A stretch of DNA of 50,091 nucleotides from CAYMCO01 sp964388955. Its GTDB lineage: Bacteria; Chloroflexota; Anaerolineae; Anaerolineales; E44-bin32. Location: positions 1 through 50,091 of the forward strand of contig CAYMCO010000038.1 in assembly GCA_964388955.1 (NCBI GenBank). Reading direction: 5' to 3'. How positions within the stretch are numbered: position 1 is the first letter of the stretch; each line of letters begins with the position of its first letter. The notes under the pieces were generated by a model. That model had not been told where the DNA came from, did not search any database, and saw nothing but the letters and a program-made list of their open reading frames with translations. A program made the position numbers and the translations under genes. Shown here one piece after another: positions 16,520 through 25,124 of the stretch.

Positions 16520-18571
16520 CTACGCCCCGGCCAGGGCCGTGGCCCTCGAATGTATCCGCCGGCGGTTTCCTTCCGGCCTCGGCCATGCGGCGATCGTAGT
16601 ACCAAGGATGAAGATCAGCCCGCCGAGCCAAACAAAATTGACCAACGGATTATGATAGACCTTGAATGTCGCCCCCCCCAGGGATACCGGTTCCCAGCCG
16701 ACCAGCAACACATATAGATCCTCTTCCAGTGTGGAGCGCACGCCGGGTATGGTCATGGGCTGCTGAGAGGCGTAGTAGAAGTCCTTGCGCGGGTAGAGCT
16801 CACCCACAGGTTTTCCATCCCGGTAGATCTTCACCACCGCTCGGGCTACATTGCGGCCATCCGGGGTATCAAACTGCGTCAGCGATTCATATTCCATCAC
16901 ATAGCGGCCGAGGGTCAAGCTTTCGCCGCGCGCCAAGGTGGCCTGGGTCTCGGTCTGGAACATCTCGATTCCAATGACTCCCATGGCCATCACCACCACG
17001 CCCAGGTGGATCACGTAACCGCCGTAGCGGCGGTGGTTGCGCCCCATCAAGCGCCACAGTGCTTGCGGAAGGGGCTCACCATGCGCGCTGCTCCTCGCCC
17101 GCGCCCCGCGCCAGAATTCGTACAGGGTGACCAGAATGACCAATGCGATCAGCCAATATCCGAGCAGCGCGCCCGGCACCCGCATGCCTTGCACGTACAG
17201 CGCGATAGGAACCAGCACCGAGGCCACCACGGGCCTCCACAGCGCTCGCCCGAGCAGGCGGCCGGCGGTGCGCCCGTAGGCGGAGAGCGGCGCCACCCCC
17301 ATCAGGAGCAACAGGCCCAACCACAGCGGCCCAGTTGCGCGCTCATAGAAGGGCGGGCCGACGGTCACCTTCTGACCGGTGAACAACTCGGAGAGCAGTG
17401 GAAATATCACGCCCCAAAAGCAGACCACCAGGATGCCCATGAAAAGCAGGTTGTTCAGCAAGAAAAGCGCCTCTCGCGAGAGCGTCGAGTGCAGCACGTT
17501 TTCGGCCTTCAGATCACCCCAGCGCTGGATCAGCAAGGAAAGGGACACAACGGACGACAGGCCGATGAACCCGAAGAACATGGGGCCGATGGCCGACTGC
17601 GCGAAGGAGTGGACGGAGGAAAGCACGCCAGACCGGGTCAAGAAGGTGCCAAAGATCACCAGGGCGTAGGTGAGAATAATCAGCACCATGTTCCAGCGTT
17701 TGAGCATGCCCCGTTTCTCCTGGATCATGACGGAGTGCAGGAAGGCCGTCCCCGTCAACCAGGGCATGAAAGCGGCGATTTCGACCGGATCCCAGCCCCA
17801 GTATCCACCCCAACCGAGGACGTCATATGCCCAACGGCCGCCCAATATCAGCCCCAAGGAGAGAAACAGCCACGCCACCAGCGTCCAGCGGCGGGTGAGT
17901 CGGATCCAGCGATCGTCGCTGCGCCCGGATAGCAAGGCAGCCATGGCAAAGGCGTAGGGAACCACGAAGGACACAAATCCAAGGTAAAGCATGGGCGGGT
18001 GGATGACCATCCCCGGGTGGCGCAGCAGGGGGTTCAACCCCTGCCCGTCCGCCGGGAAAAGCGCAGTGGCGGCGCCGGGCCGGAAGAGCGCCCTGACCTG
18101 GCGCCCGTCGACCGTCTGCCACAGTCGCGCAAAGGGGTTTTCAAAGAGGATGACCAATGTCAGGAAGAACGCCAGGGTCACCATGGTGACCACGATCACC
18201 CAGGGCAGAAAACCCCGATCCCGATGCCAATCGCGCAGGCTGACCAGGGAGGCGAATGCCGCCATCAACCAAGACCAAAAAACCAGCGATCCAGCCTGTC
18301 CGCCCCAGAGCGCGGTGATCTTCAGATAAGTGGGCATCGCGTCACTGGTCACGGTGGCCACATAGCCTATCTCATAGTGGCCGTTGACCAACAGATAGAT
18401 TAGTGCCAACACAGCCACGCTGATGAGCGGCCAACTCAGGGCCATCGCCCGGCGGGCGCTCTCCACCCAGGCGGGCCGATGGCCCTGCGCGCCATATAGT
18501 GCGGCGAAGATGCCAAAGATGGCCACAAAGAACGCCAGTACCAGCGAAAAATACCCAATCTGCGCGATCAC
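16520..18571 (-). CDS. ccmF: Cytochrome c haem lyase subunit CcmF
   Basis: A 683-residue polytopic membrane protein. CcmF attaches haem from CcmE to apocytochromes together with CcmH. About 14-15 helices are visible. The WWD motif GWGGYWGWDPVEIAAFMPW is at residues 253-271, and conserved HPPMLYLGFV precedes it at 191-200. The large periplasmic loop near the C-terminus (about 560-650) is present. Length is typical (640-690). It reads directly toward ccmH with a 12-bp gap. Confidence 0.96.
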   Translation of the reverse strand: MIAQIGYFSLVLAFFVAIFGIFAALYGAQGHRPAWVESARRAMALSWPLISVAVLALIYLLVNGHYEIGYVATVTSDAMPTYLKITALWGGQAGSLVFWSWLMAAFASLVSLRDWHRDRGFLPWVIVVTMVTLAFFLTLVILFENPFARLWQTVDGRQVRALFRPGAATALFPADGQGLNPLLRHPGMVIHPPMLYLGFVSFVVPYAFAMAALLSGRSDDRWIRLTRRWTLVAWLFLSLGLILGGRWAYDVLGWGGYWGWDPVEIAAFMPWLTGTAFLHSVMIQEKRGMLKRWNMVLIILTYALVIFGTFLTRSGVLSSVHSFAQSAIGPMFFGFIGLSSVVSLSLLIQRWGDLKAENVLHSTLSREALFLLNNLLFMGILVVCFWGVIFPLLSELFTGQKVTVGPPFYERATGPLWLGLLLLMGVAPLSAYGRTAGRLLGRALWRPVVASVLVPIALYVQGMRVPGALLGYWLIALVILVTLYEFWRGARARSSAHGEPLPQALWRLMGRNHRRYGGYVIHLGVVVMAMGVIGIEMFQTETQATLARGESLTLGRYVMEYESLTQFDTPDGRNVARAVVKIYRDGKPVGELYPRKDFYYASQQPMTIPGVRSTLEEDLYVLLVGWEPVSLGGATFKVYHNPLVNFVWLGGLIFILGTTIAAWPRPEGNRRRIHSRATALAGA

Positions 18572-18722
18572 TTAAGGCACCTCCATACCTCGGATTCGGG
18601 GCCCTTGGCGATACCTTCAACCTGCGGAACCGGCCGCCAGCCCCGCCGGCAGCCCTATGCTGTGTTGCACGCGAGCGGGGTCAGGGCTGGCCCCCAGTCG
18701 GCCGCTCGATGGGATCCCGGGA

Positions 18723-19247
18723 TCAGCCCTGCTCGGCCTGAAGAGGCACTTCCTCCTCATAGCGGGTCGGGCATTTTAGCAGCAGTTCATCGGCGTGGAA
18801 CTCACCATCTGCCGTCATGCGCCCGGTGACGATTGCCTGAGCCTCATTGCGCAGCAGATCCGGCATCGGGCCCTCGTAGACCACATCCAACCGGTTGGCG
18901 TCGGGATCGATTACCGCTTGGTGCAGCACTTCCGCCAAGCCGCCTGCTTGCTCGATCTCATCCATGTCGGCAGGCACATTGGCGATGGTGAAACGAAGAG
19001 TGAGGGTCTCGGCGTCATACTGGATTGATTCCCCCAGAACAGCCCCCGCGACTTTGATGTCTCGATCCGAGACCGAATCCCCCTTGGCGTACAATTCATC
19101 AATGGTCAGGTAATACTGCGCTGCAGCGTGTGTGGAGGACGCGATCAAGTAGGCGACGGCGGCGACTATCAACAAGCCCCCGATCCAGAATTTCATCCGC
19201 CCGCCGGAGCCGGAATCCTCCCTGATCTTCTGAACCGTTTCATCCAT
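18723..19247 (-). CDS. ccmE: CcmE haem chaperone, Cys (C-X3-Y) variant
   Basis: A 174-residue periplasmic haem chaperone anchored by one helix (about 19-37). The OB-fold core includes SDRDIKVAGAVLG, TLTLRFTIAN and VVYEGPMPDLL. In classical CcmE a histidine in H-X3-Y binds haem covalently; here the same position reads C-P-T-R-Y (159-163), the C-X3-Y form described for sulfate reducers and archaea. An internal Met at 18 is an alternative start but would leave a short N-terminus; the longer form is kept. It is the first gene of the ccm operon and lies 151 bp before ccmF. Confidence 0.93.
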   Translation of the reverse strand: MDETVQKIREDSGSGGRMKFWIGGLLIVAAVAYLIASSTHAAAQYYLTIDELYAKGDSVSDRDIKVAGAVLGESIQYDAETLTLRFTIANVPADMDEIEQAGGLAEVLHQAVIDPDANRLDVVYEGPMPDLLRNEAQAIVTGRMTADGEFHADELLLKCPTRYEEEVPLQAEQG

Positions 19248-19559
19248 GCGCTATACCTCCGCTGGGATGCGATCCCAATCGTCGATTATCATACCAGCCA
19301 TATCCGGATTATCGAATAAGACGAGTATCACCTTGCGAACAGCCATTTGCCACTCATCGAATCGCCCAATATGCTCGTGTATTCTCACACAAGTTGATTA
19401 ATCATAGATGAGCTTCGACCTACGGCTGAGTGAGAGGGAGCGTGTTGGCGGGGATGAATCGGCTGGCTTCGCAAAAGCCCGGCCACGCCGACGAAGGTAC
19501 GGTCAACGGCTGGCGTCGCCCCCGTTTCTCGCTCCGGTGACCAGAAACCGGACAGAAAA

Positions 19560-19573
19560 GTGATCTTTATCAC
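19560..19573. promoter_or_regulatory. CRP/FNR-family-like palindrome
   Basis: GTGAT-CTTT-ATCAC is a perfect 5+5 inverted repeat with a 4-nt spacer, the geometry of FNR/CRP-family boxes (FNR: TTGAT-N4-ATCAA). It also fits the CRP form as AGTGA-N6-TCACA. It lies between two divergent cytochrome operons. No CRP/FNR-type regulator is encoded in the window, so the binding protein is unknown. Confidence 0.5.
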
Positions 19574-19652
19574 ACACCCGAAGGACCCCTCTCACTGAAT
19601 GACCCAGCGCTTTTCGAGATAATTAGACAATGTGGGGCGGCTTACCCAATTG

Positions 19653-19670
19653 GTGGGGGGATCGACCCAC
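19653..19670. promoter_or_regulatory. Inverted repeat GTGGGG-N6-ACCCAC, copy 1 of a shared motif
   Basis: An 18-bp inverted repeat upstream of the nonaheme cytochrome operon. The 5-bp core arms GTGGG and CCCAC match perfectly; the inner G/A pair is mismatched. An almost identical element occurs at 35018-35035 upstream of the octaheme/NrfD operon, with the same 6-nt spacer ending TCG. Immediately to the left, TTACCCAATTGG adds another TACCCA half-site resembling the NarL heptamer. It is a candidate operator for one of the two NarL-type regulators in the window. Confidence 0.5.
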
Positions 19671-19784
19671 AGGGCATGGTTCGATTGCCCCATGAAGTCA
19701 AGGCGTCAAGGCGCCGCCACGACAAGCCGGTGGGCGCCCAGTCCTTCATAGGCAACTGCCTTCGCGCTCTTGAGCGATTTTGGC

Positions 19785-19813
19785 TTGCCTGCGAAATTGG
19801 TGTGGTTTAGACT
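19785..19813 (+). promoter_or_regulatory. Candidate sigma70-type promoter of the multihaem operon
   Basis: TTGCCT at 19785-19790 and TAGACT at 19808-19813 are separated by 17 bp. Transcription would begin near 19820, leaving a leader of about 37 nt before the nonaheme gene. The hexamers are only moderate matches (4 of 6 in the -10), which would suit an activator-dependent promoter. Confidence 0.4.
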
Positions 19814-19856
19814 CTAGCGTTGGGCCAGCGAAGGGCCAGTATGGAGGAGAAACCAG

Positions 19857-20984
19857 ATGCAGCGACGGCGTCTTCGGGCCATTGTGGTCGGCCCGCTGGC
19901 GATCCTGTTGGCGGGTCTGCTGATCGCTCTGCGCCCCACCCGCGCTGTGGCCTCTGACGACTCACCCGAGGCACAAGGGCAAGGGATCAGCATCCAAGAT
20001 TGCCTCTCCTGTCACGATGTTCCGGGCCTGGAGACCACTCTCCCCTCCGGGGAGATCCTCTATCTGACCGTCGATGGTGCGACCTTCTTGAATTCCACTC
20101 ATGGCCGCCTCGGCTACGCTTGTGTGCAATGCCATACGGACATCACCGAGGTGCCACATGAGCCCATCCGTGCCGATACCCGCCGGGATTTCACCCTCAA
20201 CCTCTATCCCACCTGCCGGAGCTGTCACGAGGACAAGTATCTACAAACACTCGACAGCGTGCATCAGAAGGCACTGGCAGCGGGAAACAAGCATGCCGCT
20301 GTGTGCACGGACTGCCATGGTGCACACGATATCGGGCCACCGGACGTGCCGCGCAGCAAGATCCCACAGACCTGCGAGAAGTGTCATTCACAGATCTACA
20401 ATCTGTATATCAGCAGCGTGCATGGTTCGGCGCTTATCGGGGAGGGCAATCCAGACGTGCCCACCTGTGTGAATTGCCACGGCGTCCATCGGATTGAAGG
20501 CCCGTCCAACTCACCGTTCCGTCTCTTCTCGCCGCAGATCTGTGCCAAATGTCACGCCAATGAGCAGTTGATGTCGCGTTATGGCATCAGCACGGATGTC
20601 TTCCAGACATACGTGTCGGACTTTCACGGCACCACCGTCGAGATCTTCCAGGCCATCGCACCTGGGCAAACGCCCAACACGCCGGTTTGCATCGATTGCC
20701 ACGGTGTGCATGACATGAAACAGGTGAATGACCCCGAAAGCCGGGTGATCAAGGAGAACTTGCTCGCCACCTGTCGGCGGTGCCATCCGGATGCGAACGC
20801 GAACTTCCCCTCCGCCTGGTTGAGCCACTACAAACCAAGCCCCGAGCACGCGCCGCTGGTCTACTACGTGACCCTGTTCTATAAAGTATTGATACCGACC
20901 ACAATCGGCGGGCTGCTATTATTCGTGATTGTCGATGGTTCAAGAAGGATCCTGGACCGCCGGAAAGAGCGCCGAAATGAGTAA
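19857..20984 (+). CDS. Membrane-anchored nonaheme cytochrome c
   Basis: A 375-residue protein with an N-terminal signal/anchor (about 8-30), a periplasmic domain and a C-terminal transmembrane helix (about 338-360) with a basic cytoplasmic tail. Nine CXXCH motifs start at residues 49, 89, 120, 150, 173, 204, 229, 278 and 306. Several are followed by histidines in patterns (SVH, DFHGT) consistent with bis-His ligation. The repeats resemble the NrfB/cytochrome c7 and DmsE-like families, but I cannot name one. ATG 19857 has a strong GGAGGAGA ribosome site. The next gene overlaps its stop by 8 bp. It is likely the periplasmic electron carrier of the quinone-linked b-type subunit that follows. Confidence 0.9.
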   Translation: MQRRRLRAIVVGPLAILLAGLLIALRPTRAVASDDSPEAQGQGISIQDCLSCHDVPGLETTLPSGEILYLTVDGATFLNSTHGRLGYACVQCHTDITEVPHEPIRADTRRDFTLNLYPTCRSCHEDKYLQTLDSVHQKALAAGNKHAAVCTDCHGAHDIGPPDVPRSKIPQTCEKCHSQIYNLYISSVHGSALIGEGNPDVPTCVNCHGVHRIEGPSNSPFRLFSPQICAKCHANEQLMSRYGISTDVFQTYVSDFHGTTVEIFQAIAPGQTPNTPVCIDCHGVHDMKQVNDPESRVIKENLLATCRRCHPDANANFPSAWLSHYKPSPEHAPLVYYVTLFYKVLIPTTIGGLLLFVIVDGSRRILDRRKERRNE

Positions 20985-22134
20985 GCGCCGCTACCTGCGT
21001 TTCTCACGTCCATACCGCATCGAGCACTGGCTCCTCTTTGCCAGTTTCACCACCCTAGCGGTCACCGGCCTCGTTCAAAAATTCGCCAGCCTCGGCCTGT
21101 CCGACAGTATCATGGCGCTTCTCGGCGGCGTAGGAAACACTCGCCTGATCCATCGTATTGCCGCCGGGACGCTGATGGTGGAGGTGGTGTTCCACGCCGG
21201 GGTGATCGCATATCGCCTGTTTGTGCGACGGGTGCGACCCACAATGCTGCCCGGCCCGGAGGACTTGGAAGCCATCTACGGCAAGTTCCTGTACAACTTG
21301 GGCCTGCGGGAGCACAAACCGCAGGAGGGGCGCTACACCGCGGCGGAGAAATTCGAATATTGGGCCCTGGTTTGGGGGACCATCATCATGGCCGTCACCG
21401 GCTTCATGATGTGGAATCCTATTGCCACCACAAACCTCCTGCCGGGCGGGTTCATCCCGGCCGCCAAAGCCGCGCATGGCGCGGAGGCGATTCTGGCCGT
21501 GCTGGCGATCCTCGTCTGGCATGTGTATCACGTGCACATCAAGCACTTCAACAAGAGCATGTTTACGGGGTATCTGACCGAAGACGAGATGATCGAAGAG
21601 CATCCCTTGGAGCTGGCGGACGTCAAATCCGGGCGGGCCCGCCGCCTGGTGGAATCTGAAGCTGTGCTCCAGCGTCGCCGAGTTTTCATCCCCGTTTACA
21701 CGGTGGTATCCCTGGGGTTGTTCGCCGGAATCGTTTACTTCGCCACCTTTGAAAAGACCGCCATCACCACCTATCCACCCGCCGAAGAAGTTCAGGTGTA
21801 CGCCCCTCTCACCCCAACGCCTTTGCCCACCCCGCTGCCCACAAAGCCCCCTTCGGCTGAAGCTCCCACCACCTGGGAGAACGGCATCGCCGATTTGTTC
21901 GCAGAGAAATGCGGGTCCTGTCACTCCGGCCCCAATGCCGCCGCCGGCCTGGATATGAGCACCTACGCCGGGATGATGACAGGCGGACAATCGGGGCCTG
22001 CGATCATCCCCGGCAACTCCGACGGCAGCCTGCTGGTTCGGCGACAAGCTGAAGGGAATCACCCCGGGCAGTTCAACGGGGAACAAATGACGTGGGTCGT
22101 CAACTGGATTGATGCCGGCGCCCCACAGAAATAG
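20977..22134 (+). CDS. Cytochrome b561-like membrane protein fused to cytochrome c
   Basis: A 385-residue protein. The N-terminal 195 residues form a four-helix b-type cytochrome of the FdnI/HyaC-like class, with helix histidines at 17, 59, 73, 167 and 182/185 that could bind two b haems. A fifth helix (about 237-257) leads to a Pro/Thr-rich linker (278-300, TPTPLPTPLPTK) and a C-terminal single-haem domain with CGSCH (312-316), resembling planctomycete-type cytochrome c and ending WIDAGAP. ATG 20977 overlaps the previous stop. It probably links the quinone pool to the nonaheme protein. A longer upstream frame start (20929) lies inside the previous gene and is rejected. Confidence 0.85.
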   Translation: MSKRRYLRFSRPYRIEHWLLFASFTTLAVTGLVQKFASLGLSDSIMALLGGVGNTRLIHRIAAGTLMVEVVFHAGVIAYRLFVRRVRPTMLPGPEDLEAIYGKFLYNLGLREHKPQEGRYTAAEKFEYWALVWGTIIMAVTGFMMWNPIATTNLLPGGFIPAAKAAHGAEAILAVLAILVWHVYHVHIKHFNKSMFTGYLTEDEMIEEHPLELADVKSGRARRLVESEAVLQRRRVFIPVYTVVSLGLFAGIVYFATFEKTAITTYPPAEEVQVYAPLTPTPLPTPLPTKPPSAEAPTTWENGIADLFAEKCGSCHSGPNAAAGLDMSTYAGMMTGGQSGPAIIPGNSDGSLLVRRQAEGNHPGQFNGEQMTWVVNWIDAGAPQK

Positions 22135-22156
22135 GTAAGGATCAGCGCACAACATC

Positions 22157-23848
22157 ATGAGAATTCTGTTGGAACGCATCGTACGCTTCTTCTTCCCCCC
22201 TGCAGGGACTCCTCTCTGGAGACGGATCATGCCCTATGGTCTTCTGGGTGTGCTAACGCTTGCGGCCTTGGTCGCCAGCGCCTACGCCTGGGACTACACC
22301 AATTCTCCGGAGTTTTGCGGCACCGTGTGCCACACGATGCCGCCTGAGTTCACCGCCTACCTCACCTCCCCCCACGCCCGCATTGACTGCGTCGAATGCC
22401 ATATCGGACGCGGCTTCATCGCCCAGCGAGTGACGCGCAAGGCCGGAGACGTGAAGCATATCGTCTCCCTGGCTTTCAAGACTTATGAGTTTCCCATTCG
22501 AGCGGAGGATCTGCGCCCGGCGCGGGAGACCTGTGAACGGTGCCACTTCCCGGCCAAGTTCTCCGATGACAGCCTGCGCGAGATCGAGGAGTTCCGTTCG
22601 GATCTCAACAACACTCCCATCAGCATCTACCTCACACTGAAGACCGGCGGGGGCAGCAAGCGCCTCGGATTGGGCCGGGGCATCCACTGGCATATCGAGA
22701 ATACCGTCCAGTACCTCCCTTTGGATCCCGAGGAGCAGGAAATCCCCTATGTGCGCGTCGTCCAGGACGATGGCTCAACCGTCGAGTACCTGGATGTCCA
22801 GTCGGATCTGGCTCTCGACCAGATCGACGAGGCGGATCTGGAGGTGATGGACTGCATCACATGTCACAATCGTATCACGCACCTGATCAGCACCCCCGAG
22901 GAAACGGTGGATGAGCTGATGGCCCGGGGCGTGATTTCCCCGACCATCCCCGAAATCCACCGCAAAGCCATCGAGGTGTATGGGGCCGACTACCCCAGCG
23001 TGCAGTATGCGTTGAACGGCATCGCCGGGTTGCGCGGTTACTACACCCAGTTCTATCCGGAATTCTTCGCCGCCAATCAGGAATTGGTGGGTGGGGCCAT
23101 CACGGCCCTGCAGGAGGCCTACGAGGACAGCGTCTTTCCCGAGCAGAAAGCCGACTGGACCACCCATCCCAACAACGTCGGGCACAAGGATTCACCGGGC
23201 TGCTTTCGCTGCCATGACGGCCGGCATCTGAACGCGGCCGGTGAAGCGGTGCGCTTGGAATGCAACCTGTGCCACTCCATCCCCGTGGTCGCCGGGCCCG
23301 ATGATTTTGTCGCCGATATCGAGATCCGCCGTGGGCCCGAGCCCTCTTCGCACGTCAACCCGAATTGGATTGTGCTGCATCGAGAGGCCCTCGATGCTAG
23401 CTGCTCCAATTGCCACACTACTGGCGACCCGGGCGGTGTGAGCAACACGACATTCTGCTCCAACAGCGCCTGTCACGGGCGAGCCTGGGATTACGCCGGT
23501 TTCGACGCGCCGCTGCTTCGCCAGGCGCTGGCCAGTCAGATGCCGACCCCACAGCCTGAGCAGACCCCCATCGGCGCTGGCGCATTGACCTACACCGAAA
23601 CCATCGGGCCGATGTTACAATCCCGCTGCGGTGCATGCCATGGGGACGGTGGCATGCGAGGGCTGAATATGACCGAATATTCGACGCTGCTGGCAGGGGG
23701 GGCGAGCGGGCCGGTGGTTGTCCCCGGCGACCCGGATAACAGCTTGATTATCGCCAAGATTTCCGGGGAGGAACCACATTTCGCCCAGTTGTCACTCGAA
23801 GAACTCAAACTCTTGAGGGATTGGATCGCCGCCGGCGCTCCGGAATAG
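22157..23848 (+). CDS. NapC/NirT-like multihaem cytochrome c with nine haem sites
   Basis: A 563-residue protein with one N-terminal anchor helix (about 27-45), then a NapC/NrfH-like start: FCGTVCHTMPPEF with CX3CH (54-59), followed by CVECH (78) and CERCH (126). Further sites are at 233, 349, 369 and 416, an expanded CX4CH at 434-440 (FCSNSACH), and a terminal CGACH at 491 in a planctomycete-type domain ending WIAAGAP. NapC/NrfH proteins oxidise quinol and pass electrons to periplasmic reductases. Here the carrier and several extra haem domains are on one chain. It follows the b561-like gene by 22 bp. Confidence 0.88.
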   Translation: MRILLERIVRFFFPPAGTPLWRRIMPYGLLGVLTLAALVASAYAWDYTNSPEFCGTVCHTMPPEFTAYLTSPHARIDCVECHIGRGFIAQRVTRKAGDVKHIVSLAFKTYEFPIRAEDLRPARETCERCHFPAKFSDDSLREIEEFRSDLNNTPISIYLTLKTGGGSKRLGLGRGIHWHIENTVQYLPLDPEEQEIPYVRVVQDDGSTVEYLDVQSDLALDQIDEADLEVMDCITCHNRITHLISTPEETVDELMARGVISPTIPEIHRKAIEVYGADYPSVQYALNGIAGLRGYYTQFYPEFFAANQELVGGAITALQEAYEDSVFPEQKADWTTHPNNVGHKDSPGCFRCHDGRHLNAAGEAVRLECNLCHSIPVVAGPDDFVADIEIRRGPEPSSHVNPNWIVLHREALDASCSNCHTTGDPGGVSNTTFCSNSACHGRAWDYAGFDAPLLRQALASQMPTPQPEQTPIGAGALTYTETIGPMLQSRCGACHGDGGMRGLNMTEYSTLLAGGASGPVVVPGDPDNSLIIAKISGEEPHFAQLSLEELKLLRDWIAAGAPE

Positions 23849-23980
23849 GCGATCGGCCGCTGATGCAGGCTATGGCAGCCGCCGGTGCCTCTCCGGGCAG
23901 ACCTCGCGCGCCATTGGCCGCGTCGGTCCCCCCGCCACCGGCAAGGAATACAGGTTGTCTGTCAAATGAGGAGCGAGAGA

Positions 23981-24460
23981 ATGGCAGAAGAGAGCCAAGT
24001 GGATCGTAGAGGGTTCATGCGTTTGGCGACCGGCGCCATCGGCGCGCTGATCGCCGCGGCTTTGGGGATTCCCGCCATCGCATATATTGTTGGCCCGGCG
24101 CTGAAACAGGACAAAGAGCAGGAATGGATTCCGCTGGGGTCCAGCTCCAAGGTCGAATTGGGCGAACCCACCTTGTTCCGCGCCACTGTAGAACGCAAGA
24201 CCGGTTGGATTGTGAATGAAGATGAGTTGACCATTTACGTGCTGACCGAAGACGGGCGGGACTTTATCGCCATGTCGAACATCTGCACCCACCTGGGCTG
24301 CCGGGTGCGGTGGATCGCCGATCAGGAGATTTTCTTCTGTCCATGCCACAACGCGACCTACGACAAGGACGGCGAGGTGCTTTCCGGCCCACCACCGCGG
24401 CCGCTCGACCGGTACGAGGTGAAGGCCGAGAACAACCAGCTCTTCGTGCTGGGAGGCTAA
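23981..24460 (+). CDS. qcrA: Rieske iron-sulfur protein (QcrA-like)
   Basis: A 159-residue Rieske subunit of a bc-type quinol oxidase complex. A Tat-like N-terminus (VDRRGFMRLATGA) with one membrane helix is followed by the cluster-binding loops CTHLGC (102-107) and CPCHNATYD (120-128). The second loop has Asn-Ala where most bc1/b6f Rieske proteins have Gly-Ser. Ser in that loop raises the redox potential, so its loss would predict a lower-potential cluster, as in menaquinone-linked complexes (inference). ATG 23981 follows GGAGCGAGAGA. The cytochrome b6 gene starts one base after the stop. Confidence 0.93.
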   Translation: MAEESQVDRRGFMRLATGAIGALIAAALGIPAIAYIVGPALKQDKEQEWIPLGSSSKVELGEPTLFRATVERKTGWIVNEDELTIYVLTEDGRDFIAMSNICTHLGCRVRWIADQEIFFCPCHNATYDKDGEVLSGPPPRPLDRYEVKAENNQLFVLGG

Positions 24461-24461
24461 T

Positions 24462-25121
24462 ATGGCAGCGAGATTTGTCAACTGGCTGGACGAACGGTTG
24501 GCCTGGCGCAGCGTCTGGGGGTCCATCTTCGTGCGCAAGATCCCCAGGGTGAATTGGCTCTACACTTTGGGCAGCGCCACACTGCTGGCGGCGATCAACC
24601 AGATCGTCACCGGTATCCTGCTCACCATCTATTATGTACCCACCCCGGATCATGCCTATGAGAGCGTGCAGTACATCACCAATGAGGTGAACGCGGGCTG
24701 GTTCATCCGCGGCCTCCACCACTGGGGTGCCAGCGCCATGGTGGTGCTCGCATTCCTGCATATGCTGCGCATCATCTACCATGGGGCCTACAAGTACCCC
24801 AGAGAGGTCACATGGCTCACCGGGGTGTTTCTGCTGCTGATCACCCTGGGCTTCGGCTTCACGGGCTACCTGCTCCCCTGGGACCAGAAAGCCTATTGGG
24901 GCACCACGGTCGGCACCCGAATCGCTGCAGTCACCCCGGTGATCGGCGATCTTCTGCTGCGCATCATGCGTGGCGGAGAGGAGCTTTCCGCCATTACCCT
25001 GGCGCGCTTTTTCGGCGTCCACGTATGGGTCCTCCCCGCGACGCTGCTGACTTTGCTGGGGATCCACCTCTACCTGGTGATCCGCATCGGCATCAGCAAC
25101 ATGCCGAAAAGGGAAGACTGA
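24462..25121 (+). CDS. qcrB: Cytochrome b6-type subunit (QcrB-like)
   Basis: A 219-residue, four-helix cytochrome b N-terminal module. Haem ligands are His86 and His100 in helix B and His187 and His202 in helix D. The 14 residues between the second pair are the b6-type spacing, unlike the 13 of mitochondrial cytochrome b. LLPWDQKAYWGTTVG (137-151) and the conserved GLHHWGAS motif are present. With the Rieske and subunit IV genes it forms the quinol-oxidising core found in Firmicutes QcrABC and cyanobacterial b6f. Confidence 0.95.
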   Translation: MAARFVNWLDERLAWRSVWGSIFVRKIPRVNWLYTLGSATLLAAINQIVTGILLTIYYVPTPDHAYESVQYITNEVNAGWFIRGLHHWGASAMVVLAFLHMLRIIYHGAYKYPREVTWLTGVFLLLITLGFGFTGYLLPWDQKAYWGTTVGTRIAAVTPVIGDLLLRIMRGGEELSAITLARFFGVHVWVLPATLLTLLGIHLYLVIRIGISNMPKRED

Positions 25122-25124
25122 CTC

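Larger units (their letters stand above)
19248..19856. promoter_or_regulatory. Divergent regulatory region, ccm operon / multihaem operon
   Basis: This 609-bp region separates the ccm operon (minus) from the multihaem operon (plus) and contains no gene I can support. It is rich in symmetric sequences: GTGT-N6-ACAC at 19376-19389, TGATTAATCA at 19395-19404, GTGAT-N4-ATCAC at 19560-19573 and GTGGGG-N6-ACCCAC at 19653-19670. A candidate plus-strand promoter lies at 19785-19813. The layout suggests joint redox control of cytochrome synthesis and haem loading. Confidence 0.6.
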
